The notes beneath the pieces were generated by a model, which saw only the letters and a program-made list of their open reading frames with translations, searched no databases and was not told where the DNA came from. The translations under genes were made by a program, and so were the position numbers. From Neobacillus terrae (GTDB lineage Bacteria > Bacillota > Bacilli > Bacillales > Cytobacillaceae): a DNA stretch of 64,000 bases. The DNA is taken from the NCBI RefSeq assembly GCF_011393025.1, contig NZ_JAAOEO010000015.1, positions 34,305 through 98,304 of the forward strand. The letters are read 5' to 3'. Below, one piece after another: positions 50,860-59,855 of the stretch. Position 1 is the first letter of the stretch, and each line of letters opens with the position of its first letter.

Positions 50860-50997
50860 GCGTTTAAGATGAGGCCTATAGTCCCATAGGAAGAGGCAGC
50901 TAGCCTGCTAGCTGGGATATATTGGTCCATGAATAAAAGTATTACAACTGCTAGCCTAGTAGTAGAGAAACGAGCAAAACTACTAGGAGGTTATAGA
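50860..50997 (+). ncRNA. Structured 5' leader of the SleB-like hydrolase gene
   Basis: Three consecutive inverted repeats: CCTAT-AGTCC-ATAGG (about 50873-50888), CAGCTAG-CCT-GCTAGCTG (about 50898-50915), and CCTAGTAGT..ACTACTAGG (50953-50991). The 3' arm of the last runs into the ribosome binding site (ACTACTAGGAGG). CTAGC segments are repeated, so alternative pairing is possible. I do not recognise a known riboswitch class. Confidence 0.5.
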
Positions 50998-51600
50998 ATG
51001 AAAAAAATTAAAAAACTAGTAATTGCATCGGCTTTATTAATTTCAATGTCACCATTCTTTTTTGGAAAGCAATCCGAAGCAGCCACTAGAACTCATAATG
51101 TGGGCAAGGGTGAGACATATTGGAAAATTGCTATTAAGTACGGTGTACCTGTAAATCAGATAAAGTCTATTAATAATAGAAATGGCAGCATGCTTTATCC
51201 AGGCCAAAGAATGGCAGTACCTTATTCAGCTATTTCAAATTCAGAAAAGGAACTGATTGCACGCCTTGTACATGCAGAAGCGAAAGGTGAGCCTTATGCA
51301 GGAAAGGTTGCAGTAGCAACAGTTATTTTAAACAGGGTAAAAAGCACTAAGTTCCCAAACACTGTAAAAGGTGTAGTTTATCAAAATACTAAAGGCCACT
51401 ATGCATTTACACCAGTTCAAAATGGACAGATCAATAAGCCTGCCGATGCAGCATCAAGAAAGGCAGTAAATGAGGCACTTGCTTTTAGCGGTAAAGGAAA
51501 CGGATCATTATATTTTTATAACCCTAGAATTTCAACAAGCAAATGGATCTTTTCACGTCATACAACAGTAAAAATTGGCAACCATAAATTTGCAAAATAA
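50998..51600 (+). CDS. LysM / SleB-type cell wall hydrolase
   Basis: A 200-residue exported protein. A signal peptide (1-29, to SEAA) is followed by one LysM domain (HNVGKGETYWKIAIKYGVPV, to about residue 75) and a Hydrolase_2 domain (about 85-200). That domain has LIARLVHAEAKGEPYAGKVA, with the catalytic Glu, and VATVILNRVKS. It resembles SleB/CwlJ/YkvT cortex- or wall-lytic enzymes. The start at 50998 is chosen for AGGAGG 7 nt upstream; an upstream ATG at 50929 lies inside the leader. The leader hairpin covers the ribosome binding site, suggesting translational control. Confidence 0.93.
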   Translation: MKKIKKLVIASALLISMSPFFFGKQSEAATRTHNVGKGETYWKIAIKYGVPVNQIKSINNRNGSMLYPGQRMAVPYSAISNSEKELIARLVHAEAKGEPYAGKVAVATVILNRVKSTKFPNTVKGVVYQNTKGHYAFTPVQNGQINKPADAASRKAVNEALAFSGKGNGSLYFYNPRISTSKWIFSRHTTVKIGNHKFAK

Positions 51601-51610
51601 TAGTATAAAC

Positions 51611-51645
51611 AGAAAAAGGCGCAGAGGATGTTCTTCTGCGCTTTT
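51611..51645 (+). terminator. Terminator after the SleB-like gene
   Basis: AAAAAGGCGCAGA..TTCTGCGCTTTTTTCT, a strong hairpin followed by T-rich sequence. Confidence 0.9.
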
Positions 51646-51659
51646 TTCTGTTTATATCC

Positions 51660-52148
51660 TGCACTTTTCAGTCCTTGCGGTATCGATATATGGGGGCCTA
51701 ACATATGTTCCATTTTCCAAAGCCAAATCACTTGCAAGATCAAATAATTGTTCTGTTTGCGAATACCACCTACTAAAAAGGTTTCGACTATCTTTTCGAG
51801 TGGAAATCACTTTTTGCTAGGCATAGGTAGTTAAACCGGTACGTCCCATATGCTCAAGATAGCGCAGGTAAAAAGTATCGGAAAATAGACGGGGAGCGTC
51901 CAGATTCACATCATCATTACCAAAACCTTTGTAATAGGCAAAGATTCCTTGTTAATTAATTCAGTAATAGTTGTGATATGGTCCACGGCTGTTTGAAGTG
52001 CAAACTCTAAAATACTCTTCGTTTTTTCGTCCTCAGCTTGTATGGTTGAAATGCTGAAGTATCATAAGCCTATAGTATTCGCCATATATGTATTCCATAG
52101 GACAGACAGTTCAGAGGCAGTCAACTGCGGATGATGCTTTATCTCCAT
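51660..52148 (-). pseudogene. DUF3231 protein relic
   Basis: Read on the minus strand, ATG 52148 follows TAGGAGGATT and encodes MEIKHHPQLTASELSVLWNT, then YMANTIGL and a stop. In other frames the typical DUF3231 continuation is visible: FALQTAVDHITTI-like and VNLDAPRLFSDTFYLRYLEH segments, then RWYSQTEQLFDLASDLALEN and VRPPYIS. DUF3231 proteins are usually two such repeats of about 165 residues; only one degraded repeat remains. The family is common in Bacillaceae and its function is unknown. Confidence 0.85.
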
Positions 52149-52319
52149 AATCCTCCTACATTTAAAATGTATTTTCGACTTTTAAACCGGTTTTTATGTG
52201 TATACAAAATTAAACGGTGAAGAATCTCAAAGGGAAAATATGCTAAAAGCACCATGTTAGTTAACAGGAAAAAGGGTAAGATTAGTATGTTTGAATATTC
52301 TTAAAAGGGAGTGATTGAT

Positions 52320-53855
52320 CTGAAGAAAAAACTGTTAGCGCTTACACTAACCTCATCTTTGTTACTACCATACTATTTAGGAACGGGAATGCAGAATCAT
52401 ACAAAAGCTGCTGAGGCTGCAGCAGTAATACCAGGGGCACACGATGTAAAAGTAACCTATTATAATGGTGAAAACAGCAACTGGCTTACCACTAAAAACC
52501 CGCAGCAATATCAGCAGGCAACACTCTTCGGTAATATCGGTCTTACACCTTACAACTGGGGAGATGCAACTGCTGGGACAGGCTGGTACCAGATGAATAA
52601 GCCTGCAGGAATTACAGGAACGCAGGTTAACGGAGTTTTTAACGATGCTCAGTTTTTAATCAGGGTTCCTGATAATTGGAATGGTAAACTCGTTGTTTCC
52701 GGAATTCCAGCTACCCGTAATGAAACTTCTACGGACCTTTTATTCAGTGACTTTGTCCTTGCTAAAGGCTATGCGTTTGCTGCTATCGATAAAGGAACAC
52801 AGGGTGACGCAAGCGAAGCACCTGGGGATCCTTTTGCAAAAGTCAAAGATGCTTTAGTTCATGAAGATGACAGTGTAGCTGAATGGAATATGCGCTTCCG
52901 CCAGGTAACTAAAGCAGCACAAAACTATCTGGTTGAAAATTATGCTGATAAGCTAATTAAATCATCCGATTCTGCTAATCCCGCTAGGGATTTAGTTAAG
53001 AAAAATCATCAAGTTCCTACATACGCTATGGGTATTTCAAATGGTGGATATGTGGTTCGTTTTGCATTGGAACACGATGGAAAGAAAAAGACAGGGGAGC
53101 CACGTCTTTTTGATGGAGGCGTGGATTGGGAAGGTGTTTTATGGACAGAAAAAACTCCAAACCTGATTAGTTCTTTGACTCCAGTTGTCAATAATGCAGA
53201 ACAGGCAATTTACGGAAGCGGTAAGGAGAAGGAAAAGGCAGTTAAAGAGATGTATAAGGCTGGACTGCCAAAAGGGTCCGAGAAGCTTTGGCCTTACCAT
53301 GATCAGGTTTATTGGTTTATTTCTTTGAATATATATCGTGATCATTTTGACCCTAACGCACCAGGCAGGATTCAATGGCCTAACTATCTTAACTTCGTAA
53401 ATGGTGTAAGAGACCGCCAATATGATAATATTTTTGAGGATTATAAATATGTTACACGACCAAAGAGCGTTAAGGACAAAATCAAAGAAATATCCAATAC
53501 TGGCAATATTGACGTTCCTTTAATCAGCTTGACTGGTTCTCTGGATTCCCTGATCTTCCCGAGTATTCATGCTGATGGCTACGATAAGCTTGTAAAAGAA
53601 GCAGGAAAAGGTGACCTTCACCGCCTTTACACAATTAATAATGGTAACCACGTTGATAGCCTTGTTTGGAGCAAAGGATCTGATGCTGATCAAACACTTC
53701 AGCCGCTGCTGCCTTATGCCCATCAGGCATTTGATTTAATGGTTGATTGGGTAGAGAATAAGAAACAGGCGCCTCAAAGTAAGTTTGTGCCATCTCCTAA
53801 GGATACTGTCAAAGTAATAGATTTAAAAACCGGTCAGGAAACTGATCCTGAATAA
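52320..53855 (+). CDS. Secreted alpha/beta hydrolase (tannase/3-hydroxybutyrate-oligomer-hydrolase-like)
   Basis: A protein of about 511 residues. The signal peptide reads KKKLLALTLTSSLLLPYYLG and ends near TKAAEAAA. The nucleophile elbow is GISNGGY near residue 240, an acid is likely in LTGSLDSLIFP, and the His is in NNGNHVDSLVW, giving the catalytic triad. The fold resembles tannase, feruloyl esterase and 3HB-oligomer hydrolases; the true substrate is unknown. The frame has no ATG or TTG near the ribosome binding site AAAGGGAG. CTG 52320 is well spaced and opens the signal peptide, while GTG 52311 lies within the Shine-Dalgarno sequence. Single gene. Confidence 0.82.
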   Translation: MKKKLLALTLTSSLLLPYYLGTGMQNHTKAAEAAAVIPGAHDVKVTYYNGENSNWLTTKNPQQYQQATLFGNIGLTPYNWGDATAGTGWYQMNKPAGITGTQVNGVFNDAQFLIRVPDNWNGKLVVSGIPATRNETSTDLLFSDFVLAKGYAFAAIDKGTQGDASEAPGDPFAKVKDALVHEDDSVAEWNMRFRQVTKAAQNYLVENYADKLIKSSDSANPARDLVKKNHQVPTYAMGISNGGYVVRFALEHDGKKKTGEPRLFDGGVDWEGVLWTEKTPNLISSLTPVVNNAEQAIYGSGKEKEKAVKEMYKAGLPKGSEKLWPYHDQVYWFISLNIYRDHFDPNAPGRIQWPNYLNFVNGVRDRQYDNIFEDYKYVTRPKSVKDKIKEISNTGNIDVPLISLTGSLDSLIFPSIHADGYDKLVKEAGKGDLHRLYTINNGNHVDSLVWSKGSDADQTLQPLLPYAHQAFDLMVDWVENKKQAPQSKFVPSPKDTVKVIDLKTGQETDPE

Positions 53856-53865
53856 AAGATCAGTA

Positions 53866-53898
53866 AGAACTTCGGGCTTCTAGACCCGGGGTTTTTTT
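53866..53898 (+). terminator. Terminator after the secreted hydrolase gene
   Basis: AACTTCGGGCTTCTAGACCCGGGGTTTTTTTTT: imperfect hairpin with nine T, abutting copy C of the double-hairpin element. Confidence 0.7.
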
Positions 53899-53993
53899 TT
53901 AGCTAATCAGAATTTATATCTGTAAATTCTGAACGTATAAGAAAAACTAGGTCATCCGCCAAATGGACTTGGCGAATGCCAAGTTTTTCTAAT
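53899..53993 (+). repeat. Dispersed double-hairpin element, copy C
   Basis: AGAATTTATATCTGTAAATTCT, then AGAAAAACTAGGTCATCCGCC pairing with TTGGCGAATGCCAAGTTTTTCT. Same order and orientation as copies A (196) and B (34604). Confidence 0.85.
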
Positions 53994-54106
53994 ATAAGTC
54001 TTTTGCTCTCTAAGCCTCAGGTCTTATTTTGAAATAAATCCCAGGATTGTTTTTCAAAATAGCTGCCAGCGATATCATTTTAATAGAAAGAGAAAGGAGA
54101 AATGAT

Positions 54107-55048
54107 ATGTCAGCAGTTGTTGAGATTCAAAATGTTACAAAGAAGATCAAGGGTAAAACCATTATTGACTCTTTAAATTTTAATGTAAAAAAAGGAGAGG
54201 TGTTTGGCTTCCTGGGTCCAAATGGAGCAGGCAAGACCACTACTATTCGAATGATGGTTGGCCTTATTAGCATCACATCAGGGGATATTAAGATTTCAGG
54301 CTACAGTATAAAAAAAGATTTTGAAAAAGCAATAAGCCAGGTGGGAGGTATAGTTGAGAATCCGGAAATGTATAAATTCCTTACAGGCTACCAAAATCTT
54401 TTGCATTATGCAAGGATGTCAAAGGGAATCAAGCAAACACAAATTCAGGAGGCAGTCCGGCTTGTCGGTTTATCAGAAAGAATTCATGATAAGGTAAAAA
54501 CTTATTCTCTCGGTATGAGGCAAAGGCTTGGCCTTGCGCAGGCACTGCTTCATGATCCTAAGGTCCTTATTTTGGATGAACCAACAAATGGGCTTGACCC
54601 AGCTGGTATTCGTGAAATGAGGGACCATTTAAGAATGCTTGCAAAAGAAAGGGATATGGCAGTAATAGTTTCAAGCCATTTATTATCCGAAATGGAAATG
54701 ATGTGTGACAGGATTGGAATTATTCAGCGTGGAAAGCTTATAGACGTTCAGCTGGTGAACGATTTTGTAAATGGCCCGGAAAAATTTATTGAGATAAAAG
54801 TTTCCCCGAGAGAAGCTGCAATAAAATTATTAAAACATCATTTTCCAGAGATAAAAGTTCAGGTAAGGGAGAAGGGAATCATTATCCCGTTAAGCAAAGA
54901 ACAGGTTCCGTTATTAGTCAGAGAAATGGTGATAGCAAACATAGATATTTTTAATGTAAGGGAGCAATCAAGAACACTAGAAGACCGGTTCCTTGAGGTT
55001 ACCGAGAAAAAGGGGGAAGCTTTATATGCTTATGCTGATACAAAATGA
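54107..55048 (+). CDS. ABC-2-type exporter ATPase (BcrA/lantibiotic-immunity type)
   Basis: A 313-residue ATPase: Walker A GPNGAGKTT near residue 40, GGIVENPEMYKFLTGYQNL (the VEHP-like segment of the BcrA/NosF group), signature YSLGMRQRLGLAQAL, Walker B VLILDEPTNGLDP and H-loop SSHL. The C-terminal 90 residues form the regulatory domain. Such ATPases partner ABC-2 permeases to export bacitracin, lantibiotics or lipids, and here the permease gene overlaps the 3' end. The start at 54107 is chosen for AAAGGAGAAATGAT; the frame is open 20 codons upstream. Confidence 0.93.
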   Translation: MSAVVEIQNVTKKIKGKTIIDSLNFNVKKGEVFGFLGPNGAGKTTTIRMMVGLISITSGDIKISGYSIKKDFEKAISQVGGIVENPEMYKFLTGYQNLLHYARMSKGIKQTQIQEAVRLVGLSERIHDKVKTYSLGMRQRLGLAQALLHDPKVLILDEPTNGLDPAGIREMRDHLRMLAKERDMAVIVSSHLLSEMEMMCDRIGIIQRGKLIDVQLVNDFVNGPEKFIEIKVSPREAAIKLLKHHFPEIKVQVREKGIIIPLSKEQVPLLVREMVIANIDIFNVREQSRTLEDRFLEVTEKKGEALYAYADTK

Positions 55049-55973
55049 ATGGATGAAAATTTTCAGGAGACCTGGAACACTGGTAATGGTGGGATTACTT
55101 CTATTAATGGTGATGATAACAGGCTCTGTTATCAAATATCAGCAAAATCAGACCACTGTCCAAAAGCAGATTAACTGGAAGGCAGACCTTCAACAACAGG
55201 TGGATCAATCGAAGCAGCAGCTGGAAAAGGTTTCAAAGGTTAGGGTTCCATCTATAAAAAGAAGTATTGCACTAAATCAGTATCAAATTAAGCATAATTT
55301 AAATCCTAATCAAAAGTATTCGATGTGGGATTTTGTTTCTGATGGTTCAGGGCTAATTCAGCTTGCAGGTCTTTTCACGATTATTATTGCGGCTGGAATT
55401 GTGGCCCAGGAATTCAACTGGGGGACAATTAAGCTATTATTGATCCGGCCAATTAGCAGGGGAAGATTGCTTCTATCGAAATATATAACCACCATTTTGT
55501 TTGCTCTGACCATGCTGGTTATTTTATTTATCTTCTCTCTAATTACTGGGTATCTTTTATTCGGTACCCCAGAAACTGTAGTACCGTATTTGAAATATGT
55601 GAATGGAAAAGTAGCCGAACAAAGTATGATCTCTCATCTGGTCGTTTTTTATGGTATGAGATCAGTAACCATGCTGATGCTTTCTACAATGGCCTTTATG
55701 ATATCCGCTGTATTCAGAAACAGCTCACTTGCAATAGGAATTTCCATTTTCCTTATGTTTACTGGCAGCGAACTCACCATGCTCCTGGCTTCAAAGTTCC
55801 ACTGGGCAAAGTATATACTGTTCGCGAATACAGATCTGTCACAATATTTTGATGGGGTACCTATGGTTGAAGGAATGACTTTTCACTTTTCTTTAGCAAT
55901 GCTGGTTTCCTATTTTATCATGTTTCAGGTTTTGGCCTTCGCTGTTTTCAAAAAGCGGGATGTGGCTGCATAA
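55026..55973 (+). CDS. ABC-2-type exporter permease
   Basis: A 315-residue membrane protein with six helices. The N-terminal NEWMKIFRRPGTLVMVGLLL is typical of ABC-2 permeases. A long extracellular loop with a coiled-coil-like Gln/Lys-rich part (about 40-85) follows helix 1, and GIVAQEFNWGTIKLLLIRPI and SRGRLLLSKYITT hold the coupling helix. It overlaps the ATPase gene by 23 nt. The start at 55026 has GGGGGAAGC upstream. The substrate is unknown; the pair could give resistance to a peptide antibiotic. Confidence 0.92.
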   Translation: MLMLIQNEWMKIFRRPGTLVMVGLLLLMVMITGSVIKYQQNQTTVQKQINWKADLQQQVDQSKQQLEKVSKVRVPSIKRSIALNQYQIKHNLNPNQKYSMWDFVSDGSGLIQLAGLFTIIIAAGIVAQEFNWGTIKLLLIRPISRGRLLLSKYITTILFALTMLVILFIFSLITGYLLFGTPETVVPYLKYVNGKVAEQSMISHLVVFYGMRSVTMLMLSTMAFMISAVFRNSSLAIGISIFLMFTGSELTMLLASKFHWAKYILFANTDLSQYFDGVPMVEGMTFHFSLAMLVSYFIMFQVLAFAVFKKRDVAA

Positions 55974-55976
55974 GTG

Positions 55977-56013
55977 GAAAATGGCCTCTTCCTCAAGAAG
56001 CGGCCATTTTTTA
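55977..56013 (+). terminator. Terminator after the ABC exporter
   Basis: AAAATGGCC..GGCCATTTTTTAAAG, hairpin and T-run a few nucleotides after the stop codon. Confidence 0.88.
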
Positions 56014-56192
56014 AAGATATGCATTAAAACGTAAATATAACTGGGATGATTTATGGCTGTTCATAATGATAAAAAAATCATTAAAATAAATTTTTATTGT
56101 CTGATTGAATTCATTTTACTTATTACCAGCCATCTTTTCCGCCTCAGAAATTTCTAGTTAAATTATGCTCGAAAACGGTTTTTTACAAAATA

Positions 56193-56214
56193 AATCCCGC
56201 GGGAAGGCGGGATT
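56193..56214 (-). terminator. Terminator of the erythromycin-esterase-like gene
   Basis: AATCCCGCGGGAAGGCGGGATT forms an 8-bp stem; the minus strand continues TATTTTG, giving a T-rich tail. Confidence 0.7.
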
Positions 56215-56219
56215 AATGC

Positions 56220-57469
56220 TTAAATAGGAGTCAAAGCGCTGGTTTTGTCTATAAAAACAAAACAGTCATATCTTTTAGCCAGATTAGTGGGTACATAATT
56301 TCCGTAATGTTCATAGGCGGGGTCATAAACGACCCCTATGGCACGGTGGCCGGCAATCGTATCAAAAAGTGGTGTGTGGAGCAGGTCTGGAAGCAAAATT
56401 TGGTCAAAGTGACCAGCCCTATGAAGAACCTCTTCCCAGGTTTTCTTGCTGGCTGGAGGAACCTGCAGTGTTTCTAATGGTGATCCCCATGAAGATCCGG
56501 CAATGACTGTTCCCTCGGAGGTTCCAAATCCTACTGCAAATACTTCTAATCCATGCTTTTCGCGCATGAGCTGGCCGACATTGACCATCCCTTCTTGAGC
56601 CATGTCTGTGGCGCGTGCATCTCCAATATGCGTGTTATGTTCCCATACAATTACTTTAGCATCAGGTCCATAAAACCCAGACAGCCTTTCGATGGTTTCT
56701 GCCATATGACGGTCCCTTATATTCCAAGTTTCCGCATCACCTTTTATCATGGAACGATAATAAAGCTCAGCACTTGCGGCGACTAGTGCATTAAGTTCGA
56801 GACTTAAAGATTCCTCTTCGTCAGTTGTTTCTATAATCCGTTTTGATTGAATGTCCATCAGCAGCTTTAGAACTTCTTCTTCACAGCTTTCTGACAAGTA
56901 GGCCGCAGCCATTCATAGTCCTGTTCATCTTTTTCAAATGGATTAAAACAGGAAAAAGCCTTTTTAGCTGCAACTACTTCATCTGAACCCGTTTTTTCCA
57001 AATAATTAATTATTTCCTCCATCGATTCAAACAGGCTGTACATATCAATTCCGTAAAAACCAACCTTTTTTTCGACGGTCGTATTATAATCCCTGAGCCA
57101 TTTTATAAACTGCTCCACAACCGTGTTCGACCACATCCATGTCGGCCAGCGTTTAAAATTGTTTTTTAAAAGGGAGGAGATATCCGTTTTAGCATCACTG
57201 TAGCCTTTACAATATCGATTAACACTGTAGCATGAAGGCCAGTCACCTTCTACTGCTACAAAGGAGAATCCTTTTTTCTGAATTAACTTTTTGGATAATT
57301 CCGCCCTAATGGTATAAAACTCTGATGTGCCGTGAGTTGCCTCGCCAATAAGAACGTATTTTGAATTTCCAATTGCATCCACGATAGAATCAAGATCATG
57401 GTAATCAGTTAATTTCAGAGCCTTTTCCCTAACTGCTTTCACTACATCAAGGTATTGAATTAGTACCAC
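56220..57469 (-). pseudogene. Erythromycin-esterase-family protein, frameshifted
   Basis: Two frames make up one protein of about 415 residues. The N-terminal frame (57469 to 56867) has VLIGEATHGTSEFYTIRAEL and VAVEGDWPSCYSVNRYCKG, the family's catalytic His and Glu region. The C-terminal frame (to 56220) has VIVWEHNTHIGDARATDMA and AVGFGTSEGTVIAGSSW. Near 56905 the reading TAT-GAA-TGG-CTG should be TAT-GAA-TGG-GCT to give DYEWAAAYLSESCEEE; one G seems to be missing from a G-run. These proteins include macrolide esterases but most chromosomal Bacillus members have unknown substrates. A sequencing error cannot be excluded. Confidence 0.88.
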
Positions 57470-57519
57470 CCCATTTTTCTTGATTGCTATATACGAATAA
57501 GATGGGTTTTAAACAACTT

Positions 57520-58893
57520 TTATCCAAATTTATTTTCGCTCTTTGACCAGACCTTTTTCTGCATAATATAAGCGACTATCCCGATTATTGCCACAAAAAG
57601 CAGGCTTACTAAAAGCCCGTAACTTATATTTTTTTCCATAACCGTACCTGATATAGCGGCTGCGATTAGGACAAGTCCAATTATTGCAAGTGTCTTATCA
57701 ATTGCTTTTACTTTAAGAAGCTTTAGGGCGGAAAGGACAATAAAGGACCAATTCAATAACAGTAAAATTCCTGCTGCTGTTGTTATATACTCGTATATTT
57801 TTCCAGGCAGCAGCAGAGCAGTGACAATGGAAGCGGATAAACCAATAGCGCCAAGTCCCAATGATGGCAGCGGCAAGTCCTTAAACTTTTTAATTTTTTT
57901 GGAAAAAAATGCGGGAGCATCTCCATCATTCGCAAGAGTGACCAGAAGTGTTGTTACTCCGAATAGTGAGGCAGTCATGGTTGAAAAGCCTGCTACAATT
58001 ATGGCACCATTAAATACATGGGGGAAGAACGGTAAATGATGATTTTCTAAGGCAGTTACAAATGGGCTTTCCTTTTCGTTAAATGCATGGAGGGAAGCCA
58101 TTGTTACAGCAAATCCCAGGGATAGTACATAAATGGTCAAGAGAAGGAAAAGCATAATTTTTCCTGCTTTCGGGGCATCATCCTTGTTTTTAAGCTGCAT
58201 GGCCATAAGGCCGATTACCTCTATACCTCCATATGCATAAAAGGCGTAAATCAATGATGTCCAAAATCCCTTTACTCCTTTAGGAAAGATCTCTCCCATC
58301 GAACCAGGAAAATTAATATGCCCGTTATCACCATGTATCCAGCCAAAGACAGCGGCGGCTGCAAGAATAATAAACATAACTATTGCAGCGGTTTTTATAA
58401 TCGCAAGAATGTTTTCGACTTTATCAAATCCCTTTGTTCCCATCAGAACAACTAAAATAGCCAATACAGCATAGCCTGCTGCAAAAATCCATAATGGGAC
58501 TTTCGGAAACCAGAATCTTGAAAGAATGGAAAGTGCGGTTAGCTGGCTCCCCATTATTAGAATATTGGAGCACCAGTAATTCCATCCGCAGCTAAATCCT
58601 GCCCATTTGCCGTATGCTTTTTTTGCATAGTAGCAGAAAGAGCCTTCCTGAGGGTCCTGGGCTGTCATTTTAGCGAGCAGATTAAAAACAACATAGGTTC
58701 CAATAGCTGCTAGTATAAAAGAAAAGACAATTGATGGACCAGTTACTTCAATCCCAATAGTGGATCCGAGAAAATATCCAGTTCCTATGGTACACCCAAC
58801 ACCTACAAGTGAAAGCTGCCACCACTTCATATTTCCTTTGCTGTTTCCCTGGTTTTGGTTATTACCGCCAGGACTGCAATTTGCTTTTGCCAA
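57520..58893 (-). CDS. APC-superfamily amino-acid permease
   Basis: A 457-residue transporter with twelve helices. LVGVGCTIGTGYFLGSTIGI is the unwound helix 1 with the Gly-rich substrate site, and GFWTSLIYAFYAYGGIEVIG is helix 6. It starts with a polar N-terminal tail (ANCSPGGNNQNQGNSKGN). The TTG at 58893 is supported by AAAGGAGGTATTGGA. It is about 30% Leu/Ile/Val/Ala. The amino acid is not clear; basic or hydrophobic neutral substrates are typical. It is related to the permease at 59856. Confidence 0.92.
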   Translation of the reverse strand: MAKANCSPGGNNQNQGNSKGNMKWWQLSLVGVGCTIGTGYFLGSTIGIEVTGPSIVFSFILAAIGTYVVFNLLAKMTAQDPQEGSFCYYAKKAYGKWAGFSCGWNYWCSNILIMGSQLTALSILSRFWFPKVPLWIFAAGYAVLAILVVLMGTKGFDKVENILAIIKTAAIVMFIILAAAAVFGWIHGDNGHINFPGSMGEIFPKGVKGFWTSLIYAFYAYGGIEVIGLMAMQLKNKDDAPKAGKIMLFLLLTIYVLSLGFAVTMASLHAFNEKESPFVTALENHHLPFFPHVFNGAIIVAGFSTMTASLFGVTTLLVTLANDGDAPAFFSKKIKKFKDLPLPSLGLGAIGLSASIVTALLLPGKIYEYITTAAGILLLLNWSFIVLSALKLLKVKAIDKTLAIIGLVLIAAAISGTVMEKNISYGLLVSLLFVAIIGIVAYIMQKKVWSKSENKFG

Positions 58894-58982
58894 TCCAATA
58901 CCTCCTTTATATTGGATTATTATTTGGTAGAAGGGGGGGAATTATGAAATGTAATAATGTTAAATTAATGGAATCAAAACGA

Positions 58983-59017
58983 AAAAAGTACCTCCCGCAA
59001 GAAAAGTACTTTTTTAA
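58983..59017 (-). terminator. Bidirectional terminator before the LysE-family gene end
   Basis: AAAAAAGTACC..AAAAGTACTTTTTTAAAA: stem AAAAAGTAC/GTACTTTTT with T-runs both ways. Confidence 0.75.
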
Positions 59018-59025
59018 AAGGAGAA

Positions 59026-59664
59026 TTATGAGTATTTAGACAGAGCATTCAGACCCTGATATCCAAAATAAACTCCAAATCCGATTAAAGAAAGACCGGA
59101 AATAAGCGATATTGCAAATAAGCTTTTATTTGTCAAAAATCTGCGGAAACCGGTTGTTAATGAAGCAACAAAAAGATCCCAAAGGGATAGGCCGATAAAA
59201 ATCATGCTGCTATATATCAGAAGCTGTTCAGTTCCATAGTTTTGCGAGGTCTTAGCTAAAACAGATCCGTAAATTCCCAGCCAAAAGAGAATGGATAGAG
59301 GACTTGTAATTGACATCATAAAACCCGTTATAAAACATCGCAGCAGGGATTCTTTTGAACGGCTGAAATTTAAAGTAATATCCTTTGCTGAGATGATTCC
59401 TTCGACACCGGAGTAAAGTAGAACAAATCCCCCAAACACCCATAAAAATATCTGAACAATTGGTATATCGACAAAACGTGCAACACCTAGATATACCATC
59501 AGCATAAAAATGGCATCGGCAATCATCGAGCCAGCCCCAACTACCCATGCATGCCAAAAACCATTTTTAATTCCCTTATCAAGCCTTGCTGAATTAACTG
59601 GCCCAATAGGCGCTGCCAGCGTTAATCCTAAAAAGATATAACTGCAAAGGAGACTCATGCTCAT
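59026..59664 (-). CDS. LysE/RhtB-family amino-acid exporter
   Basis: A 212-residue membrane protein with six helices. The N-terminal FLGLTLAAPIGPVNSARLDK is the signature region of LysE/ArgO/RhtB exporters (G-P-G-P/P-I-G-P-V loop), and FITGFMMSITSPLSILFWLG is the matching loop in helix 4. The family exports amino acids or homoserine lactones. The start MSMSLLCSYI has two close ATGs at 59664 and 59658. It lies divergently from an amino-acid permease gene, suggesting joint amino-acid homeostasis. Confidence 0.9.
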   Translation of the reverse strand: MSMSLLCSYIFLGLTLAAPIGPVNSARLDKGIKNGFWHAWVVGAGSMIADAIFMLMVYLGVARFVDIPIVQIFLWVFGGFVLLYSGVEGIISAKDITLNFSRSKESLLRCFITGFMMSITSPLSILFWLGIYGSVLAKTSQNYGTEQLLIYSSMIFIGLSLWDLFVASLTTGFRRFLTNKSLFAISLISGLSLIGFGVYFGYQGLNALSKYS

Positions 59665-59855
59665 GAGACTTCACTCCACTTTCCAAAATAATCAGCTTGT
59701 ACAGTCTATGCTAATGAAAAGGGGAATAGGACTTGCTGAGAAAAAAGCATTTGGGTACGGAGGGTATACGTTCTGCAGTGAATACTTTGGCAGTTATTGA
59801 ATCGTTTTTAACTGCTTCCGGCATTATAAAAGGTAGATAAATATACAGAAAGAGG

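Noticed and set aside
50860..50997. c-di-AMP (ydaO-type) riboswitch
   Set aside because: The conserved GGGGTGAATC and AGGGTAACTC-like blocks of that class are not visible; only generic hairpins are seen.
56867..56912. Two separate erythromycin-esterase-like genes
   Set aside because: The overlapping frames join into one family-length protein if a single G is restored, and the second frame lacks a ribosome binding site.
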